Assembly: GCA_905116865.2 (NCBI GenBank)
Contig: CAJHNH020008412.1
Location: 7,501 to 71,500 of the forward strand
Length of the DNA stretch: 64,000 nucleotides
Source: Candidula unifasciata
Lineage: Eukaryota > Mollusca > Gastropoda > Stylommatophora > Geomitridae
Direction: 5' to 3'
In this document: in pieces, positions 52,616-64,000 of the stretch
Layout: every line of letters starts with the position of its first letter
Position numbering within the stretch: the first letter of the stretch is position 1
Position numbers and translations under genes: made by a program
Notes under the pieces: generated by a model
The model's database searches: none
Seen by the model: the letters and a program-made list of their open reading frames with translations, nothing else
What the model was told of the DNA's origin: nothing

Positions 52616-52689
52616 ACATCCATGAATGAGTTATAAACTGGGCTTTTTTGTTTCTACAATAGAAGGTGGGTGCAGGGACTAACCACAGA

Positions 52690-52892
52690 GTATCTAAAAG
52701 GGTGTTAGTACTTACCATAAAGTGTCTTATTACATACTGTGATCTACTGTTTAACTCACCATAAAGTGTCTTATTACATACTGTGATCTACTGTTTAACT
52801 CACCATAAAGTGTCTTATTACATACTGTGATCTACTGTTTAACTCACCATAAAGTGTCTTATTACATACTGTGATCTACTGTTTAACATTAC
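52690..52892. repeat. 44-bp near-perfect array
   Basis: Four copies of AACTCACCATAAAGTGTCTT, ATTACATACTGTGATCTACT, GTTT with almost no differences. Confidence 0.96.
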
Positions 52893-53169
52893 GGTTTTTA
52901 TTTTTTACTTCAATGTGGCTGCTTCTGGATACTCAGTTAAGTGACTGTGTATTCGTGTGTTTATTTTTTTTTATTTATGCATGTGCTGATGCAGGCTCTA
53001 TAGTCGCAATGTTCACATTTTGTTTGTGTTTGTTATATTGTGAAGCTCACTGATCTACTTTTCTTTCGATATCTTATCACAGTAGAGCTGAACAAAATTA
53101 AATTACTTCTGAAGAAAAGGTGCTGGCACTGCGTACTGCAGAAAAAAAAAGCCTTAGTTATAAAACAGA

Positions 53170-53600
53170 TGGATGGTAAACTCAGGAATTTATGGGTTAA
53201 CTCTTAAATATAAAGCCCACATACGTAAAATCACTACCTGCGAGATGAGATGCCTGAGAAAAGCAGCCAACCTAACCATCCGAGATCAAGTGAATAATGA
53301 TACTATCAAATTGTGGGAACACCTTGTGCCAGATTCATCGAGAAACAGCTGAAACAGTGGTCTGACCATCTCGTAATGCAGCAAGATCAAATACCATCAC
53401 AAGCACTACATCTCAGAATATCAGCTACAAGAGCAAGAGGACAGAGGCAGAAAATATAGAAAGACAACATTAAAGACACTCTACGCCTTCACGGCATGAC
53501 AATAGCCAGTGGCAGCCAGCGTGCATTGGATCGCAAATTATTCCTTCCCACAACGCTTAATGGCAGAAGTGGTTTATGATCATGACTCCTAGAGACGGAA
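53170..53600 (+). pseudogene. LINE 3' fragment
   Basis: Plus strand: ITTCEMRCLRKAANLTIRDQ, then broken frames with an ILRISATRARGQR-like stretch; relative of 30880-31285. Confidence 0.72.
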
Positions 53601-53799
53601 AGCCTGTTTTTGCTAGGCAAGAAGATCAACAATGTCTAGTCTGATAGTTTCTGCAAAGTTTATGGACCTGCAAGAGTGGATCAAAAGTATAAATGAAATA
53701 ATCAATAATTTACACCACTGCACTTGGGACAATCCCACACGTGCTCTGACCCCTTCTTCAGTAGCCAATGAAGAGTGGTGATGCTAACAGTACCAGCTG

Positions 53800-54150
53800 C
53801 AAGCTGATTAAAGTCAACTTCTGTTTTCAGGTCAATGCTGCATATCTTCCAGAGCCTCCACACTAGCTTCCCCCCCCCCCCCTGCTTCCAGCTGAATTAG
53901 CCTTTCAATGTATGGATTCTCTACCCGTTCTTTTGCCCTGTCCTTCTGACCCCATAAAGAATTCACAACATCTGCTATATCATAATGTAGCTCACTGCAC
54001 AGAAGAGCAGCAGCAGATAATCTATCAACCTGCTCATATCCTGGACAGAAAGTTCTAGCTAAGCTCCTGATCTGTGTCTTGCTGAGTGATGCCAGCCACT
54101 CTGTGTGCAGGATGCCAGTTTCTGTGAAATCTGACATGTCATATAAAAAA
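53800..54150 (-). pseudogene. RNase H fragment
   Basis: The minus strand reads LARTFCPGYEQVDRLSAAAL and IADVVNSLWGQ, a partly deleted version of the FCPGHAGV.GNE..DRLA motif at 48600-49080. Confidence 0.7.
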
Positions 54151-54447
54151 AACAGCATAAATCCAAATTATTTTGATTAACTGTTTCAGATAAATACTAC
54201 TTGATGCATAATTGAACAGAGAAGGCATACGAATTCTTAGAAATGGATATTAGTCGTGCAGATCAAGTAAAAAAGTAAGGTAACTACAAAACTTCACATT
54301 TTTAAAAAAAATAAGAATTCCTTATATTTAACATCCTTGAATGTTGTGTCATTTGTATATTTTGCTGTTGTAATATTCATACTTCAATACTTTAGATGTA
54401 CCATATATTCATTTCTTTTTACTCTGATGAATTATATGTCACTATAC

Positions 54448-54690
54448 AGCATACAGTCAGCTCTGTGGCTAAGTCGATGCGAAAGCTTCGTAATGCCGGG
54501 ATGCCGAGTTCGATCCCAGCTGCGGGCCATGCGCCTTGTGTTGGTTTCGACAGTGGTATCAAGAAAGCCAACCGTCAGAAAGCAATGACAAACAACTGGA
54601 CGTAAATTTGACTAGAAAAACCACACAACAGCCATAGGCTGTTGGGGTTGGTTCTGCATCGTCTTGTAAAGGGTACGCAACTAACCTATA
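54448..54690 (+). mobile_element. tRNA-SINE, distinct family
   Basis: Head CTCTGTGGCTAAGTCGATGC (A box TGGCTAAGTCG) and GAGTTCGATCCCAGC (B box) at tRNA-like spacing, then GGTTTCGACAGTGG, AACAACTGGACGTAAATTTG and CATCGTCTTGTAAAGGGTA. No second copy in the window. Confidence 0.72.
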
Positions 54691-55396
54691 CAGCAAATAC
54701 TTGTCCTTCATGAGGTTTTAATTTATTCATGAAGCAGTTTTTAAAAAATCAACTCAAATTTAATGCTGTCGAACCCCAGAAAAACCATCGTCTTTTTGAA
54801 GTTAAAGTTATTATTAAAAAAAAAATTAAATTTATAACTAGTTTATTTATGGCAAAACTTACTTTTAGGGTTAGTCATAATAATATTATGACTAAAAGTA
54901 AGTTTTGTCATAAATAAACTAAATTATAAATATCCCGTAGACAGTAGAAGGTAATGAAATGCATCTGGCGTTGGCGTGAGCTAGTGCAAAATACGAACAG
55001 CCGATGCGTCTGTTGAGAATGTAATTAGCTATGGGGCGGTAGCTGGAAACTGTTATCTCCTCAGATGATAACAAAGAAAGATAACCACACACAAAATAAA
55101 CTAACTATAGCATCCGGCTTTCAGAACACAAACTAAAATGAAAAATATTTCTAGCCACTACATTAAAACCTTGTCCCTACACAGAATATATAAAACACAA
55201 GCGACATATCTGACGCGCTAAAAACTAATGGAACGGTCACATTAGGCGCGATAAGACCACAGAAACTAACAAACACAGGTAGAACATTTTGGGGGAAGCT
55301 GAAAGCGACGGTAAACAAACCTGCAGGTCACCATTGTAGATCACGTCTGCTAATGCGGAAGTTGTCTTGACTCCCGCCTGTCATCATCATCATGTG

Positions 55397-57135
55397 CAGT
55401 GTTGCCACTTTTCTTTGAAAAAAAACATCCAAAACGGAGTCAAAAAATATCTTAAAACATCTAAATTTGCATGGAAACCATCTAGAAAAAACATCCAAAT
55501 GGAAAGAGTCACAAATTACATAGCTATTGATATGACTTATCCTATAGAATCATGTCCTCATCTTCACTGATGTCTGCCTCACACAAACCACAGGAAAAAC
55601 TTAGCTTGGATGATGAAGTTGAAGCTTCAGATCCAAAATGACTCTGGTTTGCTTTAGCTGTTCCAGTTTCTTTTAATACACCATCAGGGAGCTGATAAGT
55701 AGAACAGCATTTTCCTACTCTCATCAGCCCGAATTTTATTGTCAAGATTTGATATAATTCACAGCACTGAAAACTCTTTCTACGTCGGCATTACATGTGG
55801 AATAGTATCAGAACTTTCAGTGGTGTGGAACCATAATTCAAGGCTGTACATAATGTATTGTATTGCTGTAGTCTGACAAATGTTTGGAAAACCAGTTCTG
55901 TGTTTCAGCAATAAGGTATTCCAATTTCCTTAGTATATATTCAGATGACGCATGTGATAATGCTAGCAGCAATGAACGACACATACATTTTATAAGTATT
56001 AACGATGGGATAGCTTCCTTCAACTTGGCATAAACGTCATTGTTTATACCAACCATCAAATTCTTCAAATCTAACTGTTTGCTGATTAAAAAGAACTATT
56101 CTTTCTGCATCACACTTTTCCAGTTGAACTAGTCCAAGATATTTAGTAAACTACTTTGTCTGTATTGTTGCCGTAATATATAATACACGCACCAAGCATT
56201 TCTAGTACCGAAATATCATTTGATTCGTCTAATAATAAACTATAATTATTTGAAGAAATATGACTGATCAAATCTTTTTGGAAGTGAGAAAATAAAGTAT
56301 TTCTTATAATATGTGTACACTTGCTGCGAAGCATTTTTACATCATCCATAACTTTACTGTCATAAATAGTATTCTTAAACAATCAAATGGTCACAGTTTG
56401 AAATTTCACAATGACAACTTAAAAACATTGCCACCGATCTTTCAACTTTTGATGATTCATTTATCAGTGTAGTTCTGAAAACAGATGTCAGCGGTGTGAT
56501 ATCTTTGAATGGAACTGCAGTTTTGTGCTTTTTAGTTTCTGCATGACTCTTTTAGTCTTGTAATTTTACAATAATTTCACACTTGCAGTACTTACAACGA
56601 GCTTAGGTCATATCCCCAGGAACTGCCATCACTCAGTCTTTAATTTTGTCATTATGCAACCATTCTTTCTAAATTTTTGCGTATACTTTACTTTTGGCAT
56701 GTTAAAAGTTTTTTTTTTTTTTTCAAAGTGAAAGCCACATATGTAGGTAAGCAATCTTTTTTTTTTTTTTTAATCACATAAAAAAGAAACACAAAGTCAG
56801 CAGAGTGAGGATTCGGTTGAAACAGAGTTAGTATGTTTTACGCACGCTTTTTATTAATCAGTACCGTAGCTGTCAGATATTTGAGCGTTGACCCCAGTGA
56901 GAGTTCAAAGTTTAAGTAATCGCAGTTGTCACAATGTACGTACAAAAATATTGTGGCAGCTATTTTACACAGTAAATATTAAACTGACACTGAAAGAAAA
57001 AAATCTTTAAAATATCTAACTCCAAATGAAAAGAATCTAAAAATTCATCTACCATCTAAACGATATAAAAAAAACATCTGAATGCAAGGGGAAACATCTA
57101 AATCTGGATGTAAAACATCCAAAGTGGCAACACTG
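55397..57135 (-). mobile_element. hAT transposon with perfect 15-bp ends and 8-bp target duplication (1739 bp)
   Basis: The left end CAGTGTTGCCACTTT is exactly inverted at the right end AAAGTGGCAACACTG. Both flanks carry atcatgtg (55389-55396 and 57136-57143), a textbook hAT target duplication. Minus-strand coding remnants follow the family order: a BED-finger-like CKCEII...H....H (~56530-56610), SLLLDESNDISVLEMLGACI (~56200), and CNADVERVFSAVNYI (~55770), the C-terminal dimerisation motif. Much of the catalytic core is deleted or frameshifted, so it is probably immobile by itself. Confidence 0.93.
55560..56640 (-). pseudogene. Decayed hAT transposase
   Basis: Reads from ~56640 down. A BED-type zinc finger is interrupted by a stop. 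The LLLDESNDIS segment contains the first acidic catalytic residue region. IAETQNWFSKHLSDY follows at ~55900 and the CNADVERVFSAV terminus at ~55780. At ~360 residues it is clearly shorter than intact hAT transposases (about 600). Confidence 0.82.
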
Positions 57136-57244
57136 ATCATGTGCTTTTCTGAGGCGAATTTTATGGCTGCAAAAGCTAAAGTTACAGAAGAAAAGGGGTA
57201 GTGGAAGGGGAGGGGGCTGTCTCGTAAGGGAGCACAATTTTTTA

Positions 57245-57430
57245 TATTAAAGCCCCACTTTGGCTGGACTTTTGGTAAATTCGTAACCCTCGTCGTAGTC
57301 CCTAATATAACGATTAAACAGGCTTCCTTACTTGCATCTGGGGGTTTCTCACCTGAATAGTGCTACTTTGTGTCACCAGGTGTTAAACGCTTGTTCAGAG
57401 GTCCTAGTGGGGTGTAAACGTCATCCACTA
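57245..57430 (+). repeat. Diverged ~190-bp interspersed repeat
   Basis: AAAGCCCCACTTTGGCTGGA, CTTTGTGTCACCAGGTGTTA and GGTCCTAGTGGGGTG match 63120-63308 at both ends, with a divergent centre. Confidence 0.6.
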
Positions 57431-57539
57431 ACTCACAACACTTGTACCAAACAAAGGAGCAGACAGTGTATTGATGGGCACTCATAGAAAGAAGAAGAAA
57501 GATAGAAGAACACACTAGACAACATAAAAATCGAGAGCT

Positions 57540-57620
57540 ATAGTTACCGTGCCGGGAGTGGAACCTGTCACCTCCATATGGCGTGTGTGCCTCGCTATGG
57601 ATGGAAACTAGTGCACTAAG
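57540..57620 (-). mobile_element. Possible tRNA-like SINE head
   Basis: The minus strand holds AGGTTCCACTCCCGGCACGG as a possible B box and CATCCATAGCGAGGCACAC upstream. Weak. The rest of 57620-58020 shows no gene. Confidence 0.35.
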
Positions 57621-58027
57621 ATCATGGTCACTAGACACCACCAAAAAAGGTGTTTTCTTTGGCCAAATCAATCGTACAGCTTGAAACTCACAACTATGGA
57701 ATACGGACAGAATTCATCTCAAACCATTGAAATTACACGATAGGTTACATAAATTTATATTAACAAAGCATAGGTCGAATAATAAACACAGCAACGTTTT
57801 ACAAAAGAATCGGATAGAAACAGACAATATATTGATCGACTAAGGAGACATTCTGAAGACCATTTATGAACGAATGGTAATAACAAACAACGAGGTTGAT
57901 AACGTGTAGAAATGTTTGAACGAGAAATTAGGCGTGGGTCAGACAAGGTGGGAAGTATGAGAGGAAGTGAACGACGAGTTTGTAATCAGTGTGCTATGGG
58001 AACAGTTAGCATACACGCCTTAACACA

Positions 58028-58284
58028 TTTGCTGCTGCTTCTTCTTCTTCTTCTTCTTCTTCTTCTTCTTCTTCTTCTTCTTCTTCTTCTTCTTCTTCTT
58101 CTTCTTCTTCTTCTTCTTCTTCTTCTTCTTCTTCTTCTTCTTCTTCTTCTTCTTCTTCTTCTTCTTCTTCTTCTTCTTCTTCTTCTTCTTCTTCTTCTTC
58201 TTCTTCTTCTTTTTTTTTTTTTTCTTCTTCTTTTCTTCTTTTTCTTTTTCTTCTTCTTCTTCTCTCCTTCTCCTCCTCCCCCTC

Positions 58285-58371
<87 letters not shown>

Positions 58372-58406
58372 ATACTACTACTACTCTTTTCTTCTTCTTC
58401 TACTAC

Positions 58407-58438
<32 letters not shown>

Positions 58439-58545
58439 CTTCTTCTTCTTCTTCTTTCTTCTTCTGCTTCTTCTCCTCCTCCTCCTCTTTTCTTTTTCTT
58501 CTTCTTTTTTTTCTTCTTCTTCTTCTTTCTCTGCCTTTTTTATGT
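58028..58545. repeat. Giant compound (TTC)n/(CTA)n microsatellite
   Basis: ~180 bp of pure TTC, T-rich pieces, ~90 bp of CTA, then more TTC. The apparent 229-residue plus-strand frame (Leu-, Phe- and Thr-runs) is a microsatellite artefact. Confidence 0.97.
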
Positions 58546-58604
58546 CATGCGATTTAGGGAGTAATGGTACACCCCCCTCCCTCCCTTTTCCTAATAAATG
58601 AAGC

Positions 58605-59415
58605 CCCACAAAGTGTCCCAAAAGGTGCCAGTACTCACCAGAAAGTGTCTCAAAAGGTGAAAGTACTCACCACAAAAGTGTCCCAAAAGGTGCCAATACT
58701 CACCACAAAGTGTCTCAAAAGGTGCCAGTACTCACCACAAAGTGTCCCAAAAGGTGCCAATACTCACCACAAAGTGTCCCAAAAGGTGCCAGTACTCACC
58801 ACAGTGTCTCAAAAGGTGCCAGTACTCATCACAATGTGTCTCAAAAGGTGCCAGTACTCACCACAAAGTGTCTCAAAAGGTGCCAGTGCTCACCACAGTG
58901 TCTCAAAAGGTGCTAGTACTCACCACAGTGTCTCAAAAGGTGCCAGTACTCACCACAGTGTCTCAAAAGGTGCCAGTACTCACCACAACGTGTCCCAAAA
59001 GGTGCCAGTACTCACCAGAAAGTGTCTCAAAAGGTGAAAGTACTCACCACAAAGTGTCTCAAAAGGTACCAGTACTCACCACAAAGTGTCCCAAAAGGTG
59101 CCAGTACTCACCACAAAGTGTCCCAAAAGGTGCCAATACTCACCACAGAGTCCCAAAAGGTGCCAGTGCTCACCACAGTGTCCCAAAAGGTGCCAGTACT
59201 CATCACAAAGTGTCTCAAAAGGTGCCAGTACTCACCACAAAGTGTCTCAAAAGGTGCCAGTTCTCACCACAAAGTGTCCCAAAAGGTGCCAGTACTCACC
59301 ACAAAGTGTCCGAAAAGGTGCCAGTACTCACCAGAAAGTGTCTCAAAAAGTGAAAGTACTCACCAGAAAGTGTCTCAAAAAGGGAAAGTACTCACCACAA
59401 AGTGTCTATTACAGA
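58605..59415. repeat. 32-bp satellite
   Basis: About 25 units of AAAGTGTCTCAAAAGGTGCC, AGTACTCACCAC. The period is not divisible by three, so the three plus frames exchange along the array. 59415-59760 shows no gene. Confidence 0.95.
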
Positions 59416-59759
59416 AGCCCCGATAATATGACTTAAATGGGTGTCGGTACTGCGTTGTTCAGGAAAAAACAAACCTAACTATAAATGATCCCTTTTACGC
59501 TCGCTTGGGCGTATTAGGCAGATAGTGCTAGACATATATTTTTTAGATCACCCACAACAGATTTTTTTCACAAAGTACTACAAGAGTTGCACCGTGGAAG
59601 AGACTGGGTTCTCATCACGTGATATTCGAAAAGACAAAAGTTGGTACACTGGAGTCAACTTTCATTGTGGAAACATAATTAATTTAGAAATGTCGAGATA
59701 TGGTCCACAATTAATAGGGCACTAGAACATAAAATAACTGTATGTGAAATGCTATGCCT

Positions 59760-60010
59760 ATGCAAGGTCACTAACAACAAAAGACGAGAAAGGGTTAGTA
59801 AAACCAGCATTACAGATAAATGGATGATATAGATAGGCAAAGAATGAAATGGTTCAGCAATCTAGTGAGAATGCAGCCAGACCAGACCATCTGGGAGGGA
59901 GGCGAGAGGTAGCCTAAGAAAGAGACTGATAAATGGTGCAGCTGAAACCTGCAAAAAGGATAAACAAATCCATCATCAAGCCACACGAGAAGCGCAAGAC
60001 AAATACAGAA
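59760..60010 (+). pseudogene. LINE 3' end feeding a satellite
   Basis: The plus strand has LINE-like text (RSLTTKDEKGLVKP, NGWYR, INKSIIKPHEKRKTN) that runs into the first unit of the 43-bp array. Confidence 0.6.
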
Positions 60011-60835
60011 AACCACGACACTTGGCTACAACCTGGTATCAATGAGACAACAAAACCACGACACTTGGCTGCAACCTGGTATCAGTGAGATAACAAAACC
60101 ACGATACTTGGCTACAACCTGGTATCAGTGAGACGACAAAACCATGACACTTGGCTACAACCAGGTATCAGTGAGACGACAAAACCACGACACTTGGCTA
60201 CAACCTGATATCAGTGAAACGACAAAACCACGACACTTGGCTACAACCTGGTATTAATGAAACGACAAAACCACGACAATTGGCTACAACCTGGTATCAG
60301 TGAGACGACAAAACCACGACACTGGGCTACAGCCTGGTATCAGTGAGACGACAAAACCACGACACTGGGCTTCAAGCTGGTATCAGTGAGACGACAAAAC
60401 CACGACACTGGGCTACAGCCTGGTATCAGTGAGACGACAAAACAACGACACTTGGCTACAACCTGGTATCAGTTCAAGCCTGGTATCAGTGAGACGACAA
60501 AACCACGACACTGGGCTACACTGGTATCAGTGAGACGACAAAACCACGACACCTGGCTACAACCTGGTATCAGTGAGACGACAAAACCATGACACTGGGC
60601 TACAGCCTGGTATCAGTGAGACGACTACAACAACCTGGTATCAGTGAGACGACAAAACCATGACACTGGGCTACAGCCTGGTATCAGTGAGACGACAAAA
60701 CCACGACACTTGGCTACAACCTGGTATCAGTGAGACGACAAAACCATGACACTGGGCTACAGCCTGGTATCAGTGAGACGACAAAACCACGACACTTGGC
60801 TACAACCTGGTACCAATGAGACGACACAAGAAGAA
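60010..60835. repeat. 43-bp satellite
   Basis: About nineteen units of AACCACGACACTTGGCTACA, ACCTGGTATCAGTGAGACGA, CAA, alternating CTTGGCTACAACC and CTGGGCTACAGCC variants, with a few deleted units. The array ends with AGAAGAAGGAAGAGATAT and a GATGATGATGA tail at ~60885, the usual LINE 3' tail. Confidence 0.94.
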
Positions 60836-60899
60836 GGAAGAGATATATAATTCCATGATTGGCCACGGTTACCACCGTAGTGCATGATGATGATGACTA

Positions 60900-61700
60900 T
60901 TGAGGATTTATAACCTGGCCATGAAAAGAAACCTCACAAGCAAACTGTTGATTACAATTTGTTTTCTATATATGGGCATGAGCAGCTTGCGTTTTCTAGA
61001 CATGTTAATCGATATTTTAACCACATCAAATGGGCTCATCAATAAATCATTGAAGTCAAGGCTTGATAAGCGAGGTAACTTTCAGTTACTGCAATTCAAT
61101 TCACGTTAGTTAATCAACCTACCAACTTTAGACAGCCGATTAATTCAAAACAATATTCTGGCCCAAAATAACTGTTTAATAGGGTTGAACTGGGTTTGTG
61201 TGCTTTGCTCTTGTTTGATTCTATCCGAACAGTAACTCTCTGAGCACTAAGGGGGTCAATCTTTCATACTGCAATACCGGATAGGGAAAATAAAAATGAA
61301 GAACATTTCTTACAGCAGCCGTGTCAAAAAGGTCGGGAGTCATTTCAACTAAGACGACAAATCAGTGGCGACATTCAGTTGCAACTAAAGTCTTTCTCAG
61401 ATCTGCTAATTTCACCTTCTCACGATTTTCTTTGACAGGCAAGGGCCTGGGCGTTTCACAAGTTTTATTATAGGTAATTGTAATGCTATCACACCGGGGG
61501 TTGTAATTCTATAAATTTCTGGTCACTTAAAGTGAGTACTTCAGAAAAGAGACAATTTTAGTTAAGGAGGTGAGTCACTTGCAAGCACTTTGTTTGTTTC
61601 TGATCGGATAATTGTGTGCTGTTTTTGCCATGTCAGATTACTTGCTTTAATATTAACTATTAACAAAGTGGGGTGGTGGGCAATGTATTTTTATTTTTAT
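60900..61700. other. Non-repetitive stretch without recognisable gene
   Basis: No splice-bounded homology, tRNA-like head or tandem structure could be seen. Confidence 0.45.
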
Positions 61701-61714
61701 TATTATATTATTAT

Positions 61715-62028
<314 letters not shown>

Positions 62029-62295
62029 GTAACAAATGTAGCAGTAGGGGGAAAATTAATAATAATATAGGAACAGCAGAACCTACTGCAAAAGTAATAG
62101 CTGCAGCAGCAACGTAGATAGAAGATTCTATGAGTTGAGAAATCGCTGTTATTAGTATTATTTTATGTTATTATTGTTATTGTTATCCTTTGATATGATG
62201 ATGAGGCTGTAGACGTCACGTCGGAAAGCAAAGATGCTCGTCGTGTACAATGTTGGGTGAGTAGACACTTTTTTTTTTCTAGAAATAAAGTCCTA

Positions 62296-62337
62296 ATGAT
62301 GATGATGATGATGATGATGATAATGATGATAGTGATA

Positions 62338-62372
<35 letters not shown>
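62296..62372. repeat. (ATG)n microsatellite
   Basis: ATG repeats interrupted by ATAATG and ATAGTG. Confidence 0.95.
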
Positions 62373-62373
<1 letters not shown>

Positions 62374-62734
62374 GGTAGTATGACAAAAGCAATAAAAAAA
62401 TTTAGTTTTATATTTACCATTTTGCATTGCATCAGCTACAGAAACCGTGTTAATGAACAGTTTTTCAGCTCATGTGTCATTTTTTTTTTTCATTTCGCCA
62501 AGATTTCTTCAGGTCATCACTTGACTGGGATTTGGCAGTTTTGTCTTCATAATCTGGTGCACTTTGCAGAATTCTCAAATTAAATGGCCAGGTAAGCATT
62601 GCTACAATTCTTGAGTTGAGAATAGACACGACAGCACTTCCCATAAGCGTTCCTTCCCTCATCTTCAGCAGGTTCCGGTTCGATGCCACTAGCTGCAGGT
62701 CGATTGTATGTCCACCTTTCATTCCAATGACTGA

Positions 62735-62905
62735 GGACTGTCAGGAATTTTTAACGTGCGCCATAATACACACGGAAGTCTGATCTTACTACCAGAAACA
62801 AGGGAAAATCAATAGAAATAAATCCCAGTTTTAACTGGGGCCTGAACTCGATACATCCAGCGCTCGAGGCGGGCTCCAAGCCTCGAAACCACTTAAAACC
62901 TTCAC
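62735..62905 (-). mobile_element. Partial ~400-bp tRNA-SINE (head half)
   Basis: Minus orientation: TTTCGAGGCTTGGAGCCCGC, then AGTTCAGGCCCCAGTTAAA (B box region), ending TTACGCACGTTAAAAATTCC-like text. The 3' half is missing. A poly-C tract (62910-62928) abuts its head. Confidence 0.7.
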
Positions 62906-63119
62906 TTCTCCCCCCCCCCCCCCCCCCCCACAAGCGATGTTACACCAATATCAATTTTCTCGATTACCATTTCCTATGCCTTATTGTTAATGACTTGTTA
63001 TATTTTCTGCGACTTTTTATATTGTATTATTTTTAGTATCAAAATTGTCCGGACAGTATTAAACAAAACATACATCATCAGTCCTAGTCATCCCCCTTGT
63101 GAGCTGCAATGTTTGGTTG

Positions 63120-63308
63120 CTTTAAGCCCCAACGTGGCTTTTACCGGGAGCCCTATATATAGCTAGACCACATTTGTGGCCATAACGGCTGAAAGGGGTT
63201 TCTGGGACATCCCCACAGGTGATCCTTATCCGCAAGGTGGCACTTTGTATCACCGGGTGTTTATCGTTTGTGTGATGTCCTGGTGGGGCACAACAAGCAA
63301 GCAACAAA
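63120..63308 (+). mobile_element. ~190-bp interspersed repeat, well preserved
   Basis: TTTAAGCCCCAACGTGGCTT, GGCCATAACGGCTGAAAGGG, GTTTCTGGGACATCCCC, ATCACCGGGTGTTTATCG, TGATGTCCTGGTGGGGC and a (CAAG)n end. Confidence 0.82.
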
Positions 63309-63337
63309 ACATCATTCAACAAGGTGTTTTAATGGGA

Positions 63338-63575
63338 AGTCGCAGTGGCGTAGCAACTAGGCGCCAGCTTATGGGTCCGAGGATACTGGGTTTAAATCTG
63401 CATGGAGTCGGATTAGTGGTTTTTTTTTCATATATGAACTTAACTCTCAGGTCTATTCCACCCTCCCCCTCCTCCCAACACCACCAGCACAACCACCACC
63501 ACCAGGGTAAAGTCCTGAGTGCCTGAAATATTTATCCAATAAGGCAAAGGTGTGGAAATGGGTCTTTTACAGTAA
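63338..63575 (+). mobile_element. tRNA-SINE (diverged member of TTACTTA-tailed family)
   Basis: Head GTCGCAGTGGCGTAGCAACT, AGGCGCC, ACTGGGTTTAAATCTGCATG (B-box region), later AAAGTCCTGAGTGCC and GGCAAAGGTGTGGAAATGGG. The centre is replaced by a CCACCACCA-rich stretch. 63575-64000 shows no gene. Confidence 0.65.
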
Positions 63576-64000
63576 TGTTAAGGTGTCTCCATTTACCCGT
63601 TTTTATGATGTTCAATGCGGTTTCTGGATTCATCGCTGTTTTATTGGTTTCCAAATTGGAAGCAATCCCGGAGAGTACAAACATTCCTTTTACAATGTGT
63701 ACTATGTTGTTCTTTATGTGCTGATGAAGGCTAATCGACGCAACGTTTTTTGTTTGTTTATTGTGATCAGTTTTGTAAAGCTAATATAAACTGTTTGTTC
63801 TTTCTTACCAACTTTTTCTCTTCCCTATAATTGTCTACCTCTTTAAAAACTTTTACACATAACGCACGTTCCGATTCCTCCCGGTGCTAACGAAATTTGT
63901 ATACTATATTGAAAGGTTTATTGTGAGGAAGGATAATCATCCCCACGTTGAACTGCAGATTACTTTGTAACTCTAGTGGTGTCCTGATATAACTGTGTTT

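Noticed and set aside
54448..54520. Functional tRNA gene
   Set aside because: A and B boxes are present but the acceptor stem cannot be paired and a long SINE body follows.
55300..55330. Non-coding first exon with donor CTGCAG|GTTTGT on the minus strand
   Set aside because: The site is plausible but nothing ties it to the acceptor at 51372; many such sites occur by chance.
57912..58601. 229-residue frame of Leu/Phe/Thr runs
   Set aside because: It is the translation of (TTC)n and (CTA)n microsatellites.

Overview
This window is animal nuclear DNA, not bacterial or viral. Protein-coding sequence is cut into small exons with consensus GT/AG splice sites. Everything else is non-LTR retrotransposon debris, tRNA-headed SINEs, hAT DNA transposons and an unusually large amount of tandem satellite and microsatellite sequence. 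The mix (RTE-like LINEs with (GAT)n tails, RNase-H-bearing Jockey-like LINEs, several tRNA-SINE families, intronic minisatellites) suits a lophotrochozoan, most likely a gastropod mollusc. The species assignment is inference.

One multi-exon gene can be assembled, on the minus strand from 51272 down to 23161. Twelve coding exons join with all eleven splice phases matching and no internal stop, giving a predicted 914-residue protein. Residues ~15-34 are a single N-terminal membrane anchor, as in a type II secretory-pathway protein. Residues ~150-585 resemble the secreted kinase PKDCC/VLK, including its Cys-rich tail. Residues ~642-914 resemble the FAM20/GASK family (HLDRILG followed by PPCVGK). 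Both kinase-like halves seem to lack key catalytic residues. The joined gene is the main discovery candidate here.

Layout: 1-1780, a duplicated module of 29-bp repeats, a 150-bp unique segment, (GTGA)n and a short interspersed repeat. 1.8-9.4 kb, LINE 3' fragments and four large satellites (52-, 60-, 46- and 70-bp units), then an 84-bp array. 9.6-22.1 kb, degraded RNase-H/RT LINEs (11.65-13.83 and 21.4-22.1 kb), a 935-bp hAT element with terminal repeats and target-site duplication (16748-17682), and SINEs. 22.5-23.1 kb, a 37-bp satellite. 23.16-51.37 kb, the gene; its introns hold most of the remaining satellites, a Jockey-like LINE (26.4-28.5 kb) and many SINE/LINE fragments. 51.4-55.4 kb, putative upstream region with LINE scraps and a SINE. 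55397-57135, an almost complete hAT transposon with perfect 15-bp terminal repeats and an exact 8-bp target duplication. 57.2-64 kb, interspersed repeats, a ~500-bp TTC/CTA block, 32-bp and 43-bp satellites, a TAG/CAG block and SINEs.

Several arrays seem to have grown out of pre-existing functional or LINE sequence: one from the 3' end and splice donor of exon 10, and two or three from LINE 3' ends. No rRNA gene, functional tRNA gene or CRISPR array was found. Family assignments rest on recalled motifs, since no database search was possible.
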